A stretch of DNA of 64,000 nucleotides from Alkalicoccus daliensis (GCF_900103955.1 NZ_FNIL01000001.1:186001-250000), one strand, 5' to 3'; positions 1 to 8,353 are shown, counted from the first letter of the stretch. Numbers and translations: made by a program. The notes: generated from the letters alone by a model not told the origin.

Positions 1-130
1 CAGTGAAAAGTAAAGTAACGAGTTCTTCCTCATTATTAAGATAAGGATATTTTGAACTTAAATTATCATGCTGACAGCTTGGAAGCATCATCCAAAAAAA
101 CATGAGAGGGATTATTAACCCTTTATTCAA
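1..130 (-). CDS. N-terminal part of an unknown lipoprotein (runs off the window)
   Basis: Forty-three codons are visible before the window edge. The reading frame opens at a TTG (128-130), eight bases after an AAAGGAG ribosome binding site. The first residues form a classic lipoprotein signal: a Lys at position 3, a hydrophobic stretch, then the lipobox LPSC with Cys19 as the predicted lipidated residue. The visible mature part is polar and Asn/Glu-rich. The protein should be exported and anchored on the outer face of the membrane. No family can be recognised from so short a piece. The TTG start is chosen because it alone has both the Shine-Dalgarno match and a complete signal peptide. Confidence 0.6.
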   Translation of the reverse strand, partial: MNKGLIIPLMFFWMMLPSCQHDNLSSKYPYLNNEEELVTLLFT

Positions 131-386
131 CGCTTCCACTCCTTTCCTTAACTTAATCTTTCCTAATCCTAGCATAAGAGCAGCTGGATAAGTGATTTGT
201 AATCAAACTGTTACCTAAAGGTTACCTGATTGAGACAGCATCGTGTTATTTTAAGAAATTTACAGTTTCAATTGTCTGGAAACATAATTTTAAGGATTAT
301 ATTTTGTAAAATGTACCAATTAAAAATATCATGTGGTAAAATCGACAAAGATTGAAATTTTGCAGAAGAAGGCGAGTGACATATCA

Positions 387-1313
387 ATGAAAAAGACATC
401 AGTCCTGCTTGGAATATCTACAGTATTATTTATGACGGCATGTGGAAATGAAAATAATTCAAATGAAGCTTCTGAGAATGTTCAAAATAACGAAGTAAAT
501 AATACAAATGAAGATAATATTAACGGCAGCAATGAAGTGGACAACAGCAGCAATAATAACGCAGAGAACACATCTGAGAATGCTTCCCAGGAAAATGAGG
601 AAAGCAGCAATGACGAAGCAAACGAAAATGCAGAGTCCGAAACCTTGGATGAAAATAACGACAGCAATGAAGAAGAAGAGCCAGCAGAAGCACAGTATGA
701 AATTCGGGATGACAGCTCTATCGGTCCCATAAGCGATGCTGAGGAGAGTGTAGTCCTATTAACAATTGATGATGCGCCGGATAATCATGGGGTAGAAATG
801 GCAGAAGCTTTAAGAGAACTTGATGCAGAAGCGATATTTTTTGTAAATGGCCACTTTATTCAAAGTGAAGAAGGGCAGGAGCAGCTGCAGGAAATATATG
901 ACCTGGGATTTGAAATAGGAAATCATACTATGAGTCATCCTAATTTAAGTGAAATTTCTGAAGAAGAAACTTATGAAGAAATAGTAGGTCTAAACGATTT
1001 AATAGAGGATATTATCGGCGAACGACCAAGATTTTTCCGTGCGCCTTTTGGAGTCAACTCGGAATATTCCGATCAGATTATGGAAGAGGAAAATATGCAA
1101 CGGATGAATTGGAGCTATGGCTATGATTATTTTGAAGAATATATGGAAGCTGAAGCTCTTGCTGAAATAATGGTAGAAACAGATCAATTAAGAGATGGAG
1201 CAAATTTGCTGATGCATGATCGCTCCTTTACCCTGGAAGCGCTGGAAGATATTGTGGAAGGGTTACGTGATAAGGGTTACGAATTTGTCGATCCCGCGTT
1301 AATAGAAGAATAA
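387..1313 (+). CDS. Polysaccharide deacetylase (NodB domain) lipoprotein
   Basis: Predicted secreted carbohydrate esterase family 4 enzyme, which removes acetyl groups from peptidoglycan or another N-acetylglucosamine polymer. The frame is open from 333, but the ATG at 387 is preferred because it begins a lipoprotein signal peptide with lipobox FMTAC (Cys19). Residues 20 to about 108 form a low-complexity Asn/Glu/Ser linker that is very acidic. The NodB domain follows: motif 1 TIDDAP (126-131, usually TFDDGP, both aspartates kept), zinc motif HTMSH (180-184), RAPFG (218-222) and LMHD (275-278). The catalytic and metal residues are therefore present. The linker probably spans the wall. The substrate cannot be told from sequence. 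There is no operon partner; the next terminator is at 1641. Confidence 0.85.
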   Translation: MKKTSVLLGISTVLFMTACGNENNSNEASENVQNNEVNNTNEDNINGSNEVDNSSNNNAENTSENASQENEESSNDEANENAESETLDENNDSNEEEEPAEAQYEIRDDSSIGPISDAEESVVLLTIDDAPDNHGVEMAEALRELDAEAIFFVNGHFIQSEEGQEQLQEIYDLGFEIGNHTMSHPNLSEISEEETYEEIVGLNDLIEDIIGERPRFFRAPFGVNSEYSDQIMEEENMQRMNWSYGYDYFEEYMEAEALAEIMVETDQLRDGANLLMHDRSFTLEALEDIVEGLRDKGYEFVDPALIEE

Positions 1314-1439
1314 TTCCTAAAAATTAACTTTATTTTAAATTGCACATAATTAACTCTATACTACGAAGTGTTGTCGGCAATAATATAAAGAATCGTAACG
1401 AAGTAAATGGTCTTTTTAATTAATAAAGGTACTTTTTTC

Positions 1440-1570
1440 AACCAACGTGGAAATGGGGCTACTGCAAAACGGTTCAGTCCGAATTGATGAGCCGGAGGGC
1501 GGAATCAGCTGAGATCGGCCCGCCTGAAATGTGTCCCCATGGAAACAAAAGCTGTGTGAGGAAGGGATGC
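1440..1570 (+). other. G+C-rich, structured non-coding segment (RNA candidate)
   Basis: The gap 1314-1819 holds no convincing gene. Within it, 1440-1570 is richer in G+C than its surroundings and can fold: ATGGGG (1453-1458) pairs with CCCCAT (1535-1540), and GGCGG (1498-1502) pairs with CCGCC (1520-1524). A good terminator follows at 1641-1676, so a transcript of about 200 nt is possible. I could not match it to a riboswitch or housekeeping RNA class I know. It could equally be a decayed intergenic repeat. Transcription is inferred, not seen. Confidence 0.3.
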
Positions 1571-1640
1571 TCTTCGGTCTATTTTAACTATATATTATGG
1601 TGAAGAACTTATATGATGCAAAGTTTTGTAATTCTAGCAG

Positions 1641-1676
1641 CCGCATGGGAGAAAGTACCTTCCATGCGGTTTTTTA
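1641..1676 (+). terminator. Rho-independent terminator
   Basis: Perfect 8-bp stem CCGCATGG / CCATGCGG with a 13-nt loop, followed directly by TTTTTT. It ends either the deacetylase transcript or the structured segment just upstream. Confidence 0.8.
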
Positions 1677-1724
1677 TTAGGTACAAAGCGCTGTTTATCC
1701 ACAATATATAATTTCTTTTTCGAA

Positions 1725-1753
1725 TTGACAAAAGACGACAAGAAATATAAGAA
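1725..1753 (+). promoter_or_regulatory. Probable sigma-A promoter for the GAF-like gene
   Basis: Consensus -35 TTGACA (1725-1730). The -10 is ambiguous: TATAAG with a 15-bp spacer or TAAGAA with 17 bp. It lies about 70 bp upstream of the gene starting at 1820. Confidence 0.5.
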
Positions 1754-1819
1754 TATTATGTTATTATGATTTTTAACAGGGGATTTACAGATACATCATG
1801 ATAAACGGTGGTGAAAAGT

Positions 1820-2260
1820 ATGAGGAAATCAGATTTTTTGGATGAATTAAGGCTGGAAATTGGTCTTGCTTATGATTACGCTTTGAACCAACAGGATTTC
1901 ATAATGCGTATTTTAAAAACTATTCATGCAGTAGCAAAAAAACAAATTACGTTAACAATTCACAGCTATAAAAATAAAAAGCTGGAATTATCCTATGCTT
2001 TAGGTATTCGCGGACTTACGAGAGAGCAGGAGCTGCTGGGGCAGGGTTTTCTGTTTGCGGATACAATGAAAATGGTTACTTACGTACAACGCGGGAGAGA
2101 TCACGTTCTTTATCTTCCTATTTATGATAAAGATAAGCTCTTATACATTATAAGTATTAAATTAATGGATACCGATTATGTAGTTTCTAAACAGGATATT
2201 ATTTTTGCGCAGGAACTTATTCAGTTTATACAGGCAAAACAGTCCTCTTTTCAAAAATGA
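1820..2260 (+). CDS. Small GAF-like domain protein, function unknown
   Basis: A 146-residue soluble protein. The ATG at 1820 is chosen over the GTG codons at 1808 and 1811 because GGTGGTG sits six bases in front of it. The second half reads like the end of a GAF sensor domain: a strand LYLPIYDKDKLLYIISIKL, then a helix starting at VSKQDIIFAQELIQFI. No chromophore- or nucleotide-binding residues can be assigned and no output domain is attached. It is a single-gene unit with its own promoter, and its terminator overlaps the last codons. The GAF assignment rests on pattern only. Sensing of a small molecule would be inference. Confidence 0.5.
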   Translation: MRKSDFLDELRLEIGLAYDYALNQQDFIMRILKTIHAVAKKQITLTIHSYKNKKLELSYALGIRGLTREQELLGQGFLFADTMKMVTYVQRGRDHVLYLPIYDKDKLLYIISIKLMDTDYVVSKQDIIFAQELIQFIQAKQSSFQK

Positions 2261-2277
2261 AAAGAGGACTGTTTTTT
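2240..2277 (+). terminator. Terminator overlapping the 3' end of the GAF-like gene
   Basis: 13-bp stem (2240-2252 with 2259-2271), 6-nt loop and a run of Ts. The left arm encodes the last residues and the stop codon (2258-2260) begins the right arm. Confidence 0.9.
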
Positions 2278-2332
2278 AAAAGTTGAGAAGATGTTTGAAT
2301 TTTCGTATAATAAAATAAAGGAGGTTGCTGAT

Positions 2333-2635
2333 ATGCCTATATACCGTGAGTTATATAATGAGCATGAAAAAGCAGACGTTCAGTTTGTAGGAGTCGATAT
2401 TGCTGGTGACCGTTATGACTTTTCACTTATTTATACGAGTATGTTTTTTGGGAAAGCATTAGTCATATGCATGCACACGGGACGACAGGTACTTCTTGAA
2501 TATGAACACCTCGATGATATTTCAAATTTATCAGGTATGCTGCACGTCGATGATGAAGAAGATATGGAAATTTTGGCAGCATTTTTTAAAGAAGCTATGA
2601 AACCTTATATTGCGAAACCACCAATAAAAATGTAA
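2333..2635 (+). CDS. DUF3055 family protein
   Basis: A 100-residue cytosolic protein of the Bacillales-specific DUF3055 family. The diagnostic core is a tyrosine-aspartate-phenylalanine segment followed by MFFGKALVICMHTGR (about residues 42-56). The ATG at 2333 is chosen because AAAGGAGG lies eight bases upstream. An in-frame ATG at 2291 has no ribosome binding site, and the shorter form matches the usual family length. The C-terminal half is acidic and helical. The biochemical function of the family is unknown. It is monocistronic, closed by the terminator at 2641. Confidence 0.8.
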   Translation: MPIYRELYNEHEKADVQFVGVDIAGDRYDFSLIYTSMFFGKALVICMHTGRQVLLEYEHLDDISNLSGMLHVDDEEDMEILAAFFKEAMKPYIAKPPIKM

Positions 2636-2640
2636 ATATT

Positions 2641-2690
2641 AAAGACCTTTGCGCAGAGGATGATTTCCAAACTGTGCAAAGGTCTTTTTT
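2641..2690 (+). terminator. Terminator after the DUF3055 gene
   Basis: 12-bp stem AAAGACCTTTGC (2641-2652) with GCAAAGGTCTTT (2675-2686), followed by Ts. The downstream gap to 2862 shows no gene. Confidence 0.85.
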
Positions 2691-2862
2691 TGTTAGAAAT
2701 TGTTAGTAATTAAATAGGAGTTAAAAATTCTTCATATTAGTAATTACGCTTTGCTGCATATTAATATAAGAAAAGCGCAGGAAGTAAGCCCTGATATAAC
2801 GTTTATCTTATAACAAAGCAGGAGAATTACAGGCAGTTATCAAATGATGATTGACCGGCAGT

Positions 2863-4347
2863 TTATAAAATAGCCTTTCGTTCTTTTATAACACGCAAAT
2901 TTTTTAATGAAGCATCTTCAGGTCCCTGGACAGGCAGGCCGCTTCTAATATTTTTTTCGATATAATCAAGGTTTTCCTGTTCAATAATTTCACCAGGAAT
3001 AAAGACTGGAATACCTGGGGGATAAATCATGATAAATTCAGCACTTATTCTTCCTGCTGCTTCAAATAAAGGAATTGTTTCAGTCTCTGCATAGAAAGCA
3101 TCCCGTGGGGAATATGCGAGCACTGGAATATTAGGGATATCTACATGTACACCATTTTTTATTTGATCATTACCAGGATAAAAGTTTTCACTCATCGCGC
3201 TCAGGGCTGCTAAAAGAGTATGAATGGTATCTTCACTGTCACCAAAAGTTATTAAACAAAGAACATTATATAAATCAGATAATTCTACTTCAATGTTTTT
3301 ATGATCACGGAGCCAGACTTCTGCTTCATATCCAGTTATCATAAGATTTTTAACAGATATGGTGATTTTCGTAGGATCCAGGTCGTATCTCGAATGTTCA
3401 TTAATGATTTCTTTCCCGGGCGCATGGAGACCTGGGATTTTATTTATATGATTTCTTAAACTGTCAGCCAGGTTCTGGATCCTCTCCAATTCATTACGCC
3501 CTTCTGTCGCTAAATAACGTCTCGCAGTATCCAGTGAAGCAAGCAGAATATAGGAGGTGGAAGTAGTAGTTAACATACTGATAACTGTTTGAACTCTTGC
3601 AGTGGAGATAAGGCTGCCCTGTACATTTAACACAGAACTTTGAGTTAAAGATCCACCGAGCTTATGTACACTTGTAGCAGCCATATCTGCTCCTGCCTGC
3701 ATTGCCGAAAGAGGCAGATTATCATGAAAATGAATATGCACTCCATGTGCTTCATCAACTAATACAGGAATACCGGCAGCGTGAGATATCTGCACTATTT
3801 TTTTAAGGTCTGCAGCTATTCCAAAATACGTAGGATTAATTACGAGAAGACCTTTTGCTTCAGGATGAGAACGTATTGCACGTTCCACTGCTTCTGCAGT
3901 AATCCCGTGAGAGATTCCTAATTCGGAATCCACTTCCGGTGAAATGAAAATGGGCGTTGCACCTGAAAAAATAATAGCTGACATAATAGATTTATGTACA
4001 TTTCTGGGAACGATTATTTTATCTCCCGGAGCACATACTGTCATTATCATGGTCATGATAGCACCACTGGTACCCTGCACAGAAAAAAAAGTAGCTTCAG
4101 CTCCAAAGGCTTCAGCGGCAAAATTTTGCGCCTCCTGGATCATACCGTGAGGGTGATGGAGATCATCAAGCGGGGCAATATTAATAAGATCAATTCCAAG
4201 AGCATTCTCTCCCAGAAACTCTCTGAAGTCCGGGTCCATTCCTCTGCCTTTTTTATGGCCGGGGATATGAAAGGGAAGGGTATTTTTTTCTTTATGCTTT
4301 AACAGCCCCTCAAACAAAGGAGCACGTTTTTGGTCGTAACTATACAC
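2863..4347 (-). CDS. speA: Orn/Lys/Arg decarboxylase family protein (SpeA-like)
   Basis: PLP-dependent fold-type I basic amino acid decarboxylase of 494 residues, the usual length for the short Bacillus form. In B. subtilis SpeA decarboxylates arginine to agmatine, the first step of spermidine synthesis. Visible features: the N-terminal FHIPGHKKG segment (26-34), the cofactor-contacting DEAHG (198-202) and the Schiff-base lysine in SVHK (Lys229). The start is a GTG nine bases after GGAGG. The neighbouring yktA, yktB and suhB genes are the same as around B. subtilis speA, which supports the name. Substrate (Arg versus Lys or Orn) cannot be decided by eye. Confidence 0.85.
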   Translation of the reverse strand: MYSYDQKRAPLFEGLLKHKEKNTLPFHIPGHKKGRGMDPDFREFLGENALGIDLINIAPLDDLHHPHGMIQEAQNFAAEAFGAEATFFSVQGTSGAIMTMIMTVCAPGDKIIVPRNVHKSIMSAIIFSGATPIFISPEVDSELGISHGITAEAVERAIRSHPEAKGLLVINPTYFGIAADLKKIVQISHAAGIPVLVDEAHGVHIHFHDNLPLSAMQAGADMAATSVHKLGGSLTQSSVLNVQGSLISTARVQTVISMLTTTSTSYILLASLDTARRYLATEGRNELERIQNLADSLRNHINKIPGLHAPGKEIINEHSRYDLDPTKITISVKNLMITGYEAEVWLRDHKNIEVELSDLYNVLCLITFGDSEDTIHTLLAALSAMSENFYPGNDQIKNGVHVDIPNIPVLAYSPRDAFYAETETIPLFEAAGRISAEFIMIYPPGIPVFIPGEIIEQENLDYIEKNIRSGLPVQGPEDASLKNLRVIKERKAIL

Positions 4348-4479
4348 GCAGATGTGCCTCCATTTCGCTTTTAAAAATACTTAGGTTTTGATAGAATACA
4401 AATAGTTTTATAAAAGAACAAAAGAAAGTATAGCAGAAACATAATTAAAAGAACAGATATTTCAATCAGGAGGTCTCCA

Positions 4480-4755
4480 ATGTCGAAAGATATATATTTT
4501 CCTATTTCGATGAATTGGTCGAAGGAAGAAGTAATTGATATAGTAAATTTTTTTGAAGCAGTAAATAAAGCTTATGGTAAGGGTGTGGATCGTGCAGTTT
4601 TGTTGACTCTTTACAATCACTTTAAAAAAATCGTACCCTCAAAATCCGAAGAAAAGCAGCACTTTAAAGAATATCAGGAACAGACTGGTCAGTCACCCTA
4701 TCATGTGGTGAAAAAAGCAAAAGAAATGGAAGATGGAAATATTCTTAGAATGTAA
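4480..4755 (+). CDS. yktA: UPF0223 family protein YktA
   Basis: A 91-residue protein of the UPF0223 family, divergent from the decarboxylase gene as in B. subtilis. Family signature: the opening SKDIYFPISMNWSKEE, then VVNFFEAV-type and YNHFKKIVPSKSEEK segments. The ATG is seven bases after AGGAGG. The structure is predicted all-helical and soluble. Function is unknown. The identification rests on sequence pattern plus conserved position between speA and yktB. Confidence 0.85.
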   Translation: MSKDIYFPISMNWSKEEVIDIVNFFEAVNKAYGKGVDRAVLLTLYNHFKKIVPSKSEEKQHFKEYQEQTGQSPYHVVKKAKEMEDGNILRM

Positions 4756-4924
4756 AAATTCCAACTATGCAGTTCTTTAAAAGTGTCAAATTGTTTAATT
4801 GTCTGATTTGACGGAATATGCGTATTGACTATTTTGAAAAAAGTTATGTTTAAATCAAGTATTAACGCTGCTGTACCTATGGAGAGGCTTACCAATTAGT
4901 TGAGAATGGCTGGTGAACAGTACA
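4756..4924. other. Intergenic, no gene seen
   Basis: A+T-rich spacer downstream of yktA. It contains a TTGACT hexamer near 4826 that could be a -35, but no convincing -10 at the right spacing. The rest of the gap to 5429 is taken by a diverged family A repeat (4925-5060) and a hairpin (5119-5164). Confidence 0.4.
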
Positions 4925-5060
4925 AGCTGGTGTGAAGCCAGACAGGATCTTGACATCCAGGTAAGAAGCTCTTTGTTTTACCTGGCTTGGTGCGCGGGCA
5001 TCTGCATATTATTAGGAAAGCTGAGCAGAAGGATTTCTCCGCGACAGGTGTGCTTTGCTC
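4925..5060 (-). repeat. Diverged partial copy of dispersed repeat family A
   Basis: Read on the minus-strand sense of the family, this segment shares two blocks with the better copies at 28264 and 44743. One is GTGAAGCCAGACAGGATCTT against GGAAGCCAGCCGGGACTTT. The other is AAGGATTTCTCCGCG followed by CA, which is identical over 15 bases with the copy at 28264. The ends of the element are not recognisable. Found by eye; an alignment is needed to fix its limits. Confidence 0.45.
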
Positions 5061-5118
5061 ATCACGCCATCAGGGGATAACAGATACAATGATTAAGGAA
5101 AATATTATTTTTCAGTAT

Positions 5119-5164
5119 AAAAGGCTGCTCCCTATAAGAGGGGCCCAGCCTTTTAGAATAATTT
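5119..5164 (-). terminator. Possible terminator for yktB
   Basis: 9-bp stem AAAAGGCTG (5119-5127) with CAGCCTTTT (5156-5164). On the minus strand a weak T-rich tail follows. It lies some 270 bp past the yktB stop, so the role is uncertain. Confidence 0.3.
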
Positions 5165-5429
5165 GAGTCAATTTCATAATATAAATAAATACGGACGATT
5201 TTGTTTAATAAGAGGTTCCTGTCTACATACCGGTGTTTCCAGCAGTAGAAGAAGCAGCTTAATCGTTGGATCTTTAAACTTTGCTCCTCCATCAGGACTC
5301 ACATTTTTTCTTTGGATCAATCAGGTAGATCGAAAAATTTGAGTCTGCTTGTAAAACGAAAGTTAGTACTCTGAGAAATAAAGTGAAAAATTCAGGTTAT
5401 CCATATCCCTGCCATGGCCGTAATTAATA

Positions 5430-6074
5430 TTAAACAGTTTGTTCATAAAGTTTTATGCTGCGATTATACAGAGGAAGCAATGTGTTAAAAGTAGCTTCGA
5501 TTTCTTTTAGAAGTGCTTCTCCGTCCTGCAGTAAAGGATCGTCAGCATCGATAGTTTTTCCGCAAAGCAGTTCGGCTTTTTTAATATTTCCCAGTCTTTC
5601 CAGCATTCCCTGCAACTCAGATCTTGTTACATCCTTATGAGATATAGTGTCAGGTTTTGTATGGTCGATACTCCACACAAAAGAATCTGGAATAGTCTGC
5701 TCGATATCTTCAATATTGTTTAAAAAGTCAGCAGACAGTTCATTTTTAACAGGGGACTCATAAATAACTGCAAACCATATAAATAAATGAGAACCAAACA
5801 TCCCAATTTGGAAATGAGGGAGTTTCTTGTATCCTCTATTATTATTGCAAAATGCCACCCAGGTGTCCTTCGGAGGATTAACCTTTCTTCTTGCATGCTT
5901 TGCAACATGATAATACATTTCATCATTTGTTTTTTCTGAAAGAAAAGTTTTAAAATATTCTCCCAGCGTTTCTAACTTAGGCCGAATTGTCTTTTTTAAT
6001 TCGTGCATCCTTTCATCCAGTCCTTCTACTGCAAAAACATCAAAGTCCTTTTGATCAAATCCGTGAAAGCTCAT
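5430..6074 (-). CDS. yktB: DUF1054 / UPF0637 family protein YktB
   Basis: A 214-residue cytosolic protein. It opens MSFHGFDQKDFDVFAVEGL and contains the conserved segment YYHVAKHARRKVNPPKDTW followed by a GYKKLPHFQIGMFGSHLFIWFA-type strand block, typical of UPF0637. The ATG at 6074 has AAGGTGG upstream. The frame stays open 13 codons further, but that extension has no ribosome binding site. Position between yktA and suhB matches B. subtilis, except that the gene is on the opposite strand to its neighbours here. Function unknown. Confidence 0.85.
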   Translation of the reverse strand: MSFHGFDQKDFDVFAVEGLDERMHELKKTIRPKLETLGEYFKTFLSEKTNDEMYYHVAKHARRKVNPPKDTWVAFCNNNRGYKKLPHFQIGMFGSHLFIWFAVIYESPVKNELSADFLNNIEDIEQTIPDSFVWSIDHTKPDTISHKDVTRSELQGMLERLGNIKKAELLCGKTIDADDPLLQDGEALLKEIEATFNTLLPLYNRSIKLYEQTV

Positions 6075-6306
6075 AACAACACCCACCTTAAAAGAATAAT
6101 CATATTGTAGCAAAGCAAATTATATAAATAAAATAAAGAGGTTTAAAAGTTCTCGAATTGTGGAAATTTAAAAATAAGAAATATAATAGTTGCAAAATTC
6201 CGATAAATAAACTAACCTTAGTATAACCCAATTACATTTGCTCTTTCTTTCCACTATTTTTTAAAAAAATATCCGATCATTATCGGAGAAAAAAGGGGTG
6301 CGAATC

Positions 6307-6495
6307 ATGGAGAAGGTCATTCAAACGTTAAAGAGAAAAGATGGGGAGCGTCGTATCCCTGTACTAAAACTGGAAATTGATTACGAGCTTCAGACACTTT
6401 TTGACGCAATGCAGGAGAATGAAAGCAGCCAGATTGAAATGAGTAAAGTTCGGCTGGAGGAACTCCGGGAAGAATGGCTTCGTCTAGAAGCTTAG
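6307..6495 (+). CDS. Small YkzI-like protein
   Basis: A 62-residue charged, probably helical protein. The ATG at 6307 follows AAAGGGGTG at good spacing; a GTG at 6298 is in frame but inside that site. The gene sits between yktB and suhB, the position of ykzI in B. subtilis, and is followed by a strong terminator. It has no membrane segment, Cys or recognisable motif. The name is by position and size only. Function unknown. Confidence 0.6.
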   Translation: MEKVIQTLKRKDGERRIPVLKLEIDYELQTLFDAMQENESSQIEMSKVRLEELREEWLRLEA

Positions 6496-6571
6496 TGCCC
6501 GAACTTAACGAATTTTAAACGCATTTAATAATATTTTCATACATTCCAGGCATTGTAAAAGTATTTCTTTG

Positions 6572-6600
6572 CCCTTCATGAATTTCATGAAGGGATTTTT
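6572..6600 (+). terminator. Terminator after the YkzI-like gene
   Basis: Stem CCCTTCATGAA / TTTCATGAAGGG followed by ATTTTT. Confidence 0.85.
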
Positions 6601-6728
6601 ACGGGATTTTTTATGACCTTCTCCCGGAAAGAACTTGTAAAAGGGCTTATTTTATTTGCCTCCACAGCTGCGATTATGATATAAGTGTATACATTACAAT
6701 AATCGAAGCGAAGGATGTGAAAGCAGGA

Positions 6729-7496
6729 ATGAATATACATGAATTAAAAGATACAGCTGTGAGATATGTGGAAGAAGCAGGTATTTATATAAAGGAAGAA
6801 ATGAAAAAATCTTATCATATTGATACAAAAGCGAATAAAAATGATCTCGTAACAGATGTAGATAAAAATGTAGAGCTTTTATTTAAAGAAAAAATAGAAC
6901 ATGATTTCCCTGAGCACCGGTTAATGGGGGAAGAGGGATCTTTTGAGGATATAAAAGATCTGGATGGAATAGTCTGGATATTGGATCCAATAGACGGAAC
7001 GATGAATTTTGTACATATGAGCACGAATTTTGCTGTCTCGGTTGGAATTTTTGAAAACGGCAAACCATTAATAGGTATCATTCTGGATGTAATGAACGGT
7101 GAACTCTTTGTATCCTTAACAGGGGAAGGTGCTTATTTGAATGATAAGAAACTTCCTTTACTTGAAGAAAAACCTTTGGATGAAGCGATTGTTAGTTTTA
7201 ACACTGGGTGGGTGCTAAAAGATGAAAAGCTTCAGCATATTGTGAAACAGGTACGAGGAACGCGGTCTTTTGGTTCAGCTGCACTAGAGCTTGCTTATGT
7301 AGCGGCTGGTCGTCTGGATGCTTATATCAGTATGAATTTAGCTCCATGGGACGTTGCGGGAGGCTATGCACTGCTGCAGGAAGTTGGAGGAATCGCTACT
7401 AATTACGAAGGCAATAAGTTAAGTTTTCTTGATAAGGATACTTTATTTGCTGCAAACCCTTATATTTATAGAGAAATTGATGCTCAACTTAAATAA
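6729..7496 (+). CDS. suhB: Inositol-1-monophosphatase family protein
   Basis: Mg-dependent phosphatase of the inositol monophosphatase family, 255 residues (B. subtilis YktC/SuhB type). It hydrolyses myo-inositol monophosphates and related sugar phosphates in the cytosol. Metal-binding motifs are intact: GEEGS (67-71), then DPIDGTMNFVH (86-96) and PWDVAGG (206-212). ATG 6729 is chosen on length, with AAGGATG eleven bases upstream. A GTG at 6717 lies inside that ribosome binding site and is less likely. Synteny with yktB upstream and ylaF downstream supports orthology. It is closed by a bidirectional terminator at 7503. Confidence 0.9.
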   Translation: MNIHELKDTAVRYVEEAGIYIKEEMKKSYHIDTKANKNDLVTDVDKNVELLFKEKIEHDFPEHRLMGEEGSFEDIKDLDGIVWILDPIDGTMNFVHMSTNFAVSVGIFENGKPLIGIILDVMNGELFVSLTGEGAYLNDKKLPLLEEKPLDEAIVSFNTGWVLKDEKLQHIVKQVRGTRSFGSAALELAYVAAGRLDAYISMNLAPWDVAGGYALLQEVGGIATNYEGNKLSFLDKDTLFAANPYIYREIDAQLK

Positions 7497-7502
7497 TCAA
7501 AA

Positions 7503-7545
7503 AAAGATCGCCTGGAATCCATAAAGGAGCAGGCGATCTTTTATT
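7503..7545. terminator. Bidirectional terminator between suhB and ylaF
   Basis: 12-bp stem AAAGATCGCCTG (7503-7514) with CAGGCGATCTTT (7530-7541), T-rich on both strands, between convergent genes. Confidence 0.9.
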
Positions 7546-7593
7546 TTGACTGATGAAAGAAGAAATTTTACTGAAAAATTTCAAAACAGCTGA

Positions 7594-7785
7594 TTATGAT
7601 TCATTGATGCTGGTGGCATATAATTTATGCTTTCTTCGGAAACCGATAAAAAGACTTCCTCCAAGCAGCAAAAGTGATACAAAAAGTATAGTCAAACTAA
7701 GCTGCGCTAACGCTACACCTAATCCCATCATTCCAACAGTACCTAAAACTGCAAGCATAAAGAAAATTATATCGAAAGATTTCAT
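7594..7785 (-). CDS. ylaF: DUF5325 small membrane protein YlaF
   Basis: A 63-residue protein that is almost all membrane: a helix at about residues 6-24, a second at about 30-48, and a basic C-terminal tail after GFRRKHK. This matches the DUF5325 (YlaF) family in length and layout. The ATG follows GGAGGAG at eight bases. In B. subtilis ylaF lies next to typA. Here typA is absent and ylaH follows directly on the other strand. Function unknown. Confidence 0.75.
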   Translation of the reverse strand: MKSFDIIFFMLAVLGTVGMMGLGVALAQLSLTILFVSLLLLGGSLFIGFRRKHKLYATSINES

Positions 7786-7905
7786 AAATGCGCTCCTCCT
7801 TTTTCTACTTACAGTTTACTCGAAGTAATTAGTTTTGAAAAGGTTTTAAGATAATGAATACTATGTGACAATCAGCATAATTGCTATAGGTTCAATACTA
7901 AGATG

Positions 7906-7914
7906 TGCTATAGT
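7906..7914 (+). promoter_or_regulatory. Possible extended -10 promoter for ylaH
   Basis: TGC followed by TATAGT (7909-7914), 43 bp before the ylaH start. There is no good -35. Confidence 0.35.
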
Positions 7915-7956
7915 AGGTGAGTGATAAAAAAGAGTTTATAGGAGTGTGTAAAATTA

Positions 7957-8298
7957 ATGATATTAACTGCTAACAATGATGTCGTTGCTCCCGATATGAC
8001 ACCCATTGCAGAATTTTTAGGAGCAAATGATCCTGAGAATTTCCTTACAGCTTTCTGGATATTATATATACTTATTAATGTATTAAGTATTATTGTATTT
8101 AACCTGGGGTTTGCACGCAAATTACCACTGCTAAAAAATATCGTGATTTATGCAGCAATGCTGTTTGGGAATATGTTTATTACTTTTTTGGCTTTTACTC
8201 TTCCTATAATAGAGTCACTATTTTTAGCGGCATTAGTTCTGGGAATATATAAACTGCAGCTGAGGCGTCATAAACAATTAGCCTCGGAAGAAGAATAG
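7957..8298 (+). CDS. ylaH: YlaH-like membrane protein
   Basis: A 113-residue protein with three predicted membrane helices (about residues 29-47, 59-78 and 83-98) after a polar N-terminus, and a short charged cytosolic tail. It fits the YlaH family of Bacillales. AGGAGTG lies 11 bases before the ATG. The position between ylaF and ylaI is that of B. subtilis once typA is removed. Function is unknown. A very strong terminator follows immediately, so it is monocistronic. Confidence 0.75.
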   Translation: MILTANNDVVAPDMTPIAEFLGANDPENFLTAFWILYILINVLSIIVFNLGFARKLPLLKNIVIYAAMLFGNMFITFLAFTLPIIESLFLAALVLGIYKLQLRRHKQLASEEE

Positions 8299-8300
8299 TA

Positions 8301-8353
8301 AAAAACGCTAAAAGGACTGGACCATTTAATGGTCCAGTCCTTTTAGCGTTTTT
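8301..8353 (+). terminator. Strong terminator after ylaH
   Basis: A perfect hairpin of about 24 bp centred near 8327, ending in TTTTT. It is symmetrical and would also work on the minus strand. Confidence 0.95.

Noticed and set aside
1440-1676. 6S RNA, T-box or known riboswitch
   Set aside because: No T-box sequence, no recognisable ligand-binding core, and not the genomic place of 6S RNA in Bacillus. Left as unassigned.
5062-5292. 76-codon minus-strand frame between yktA and yktB
   Set aside because: No ribosome binding site; composition looks random; it overlaps a hairpin and is next to a repeat remnant.
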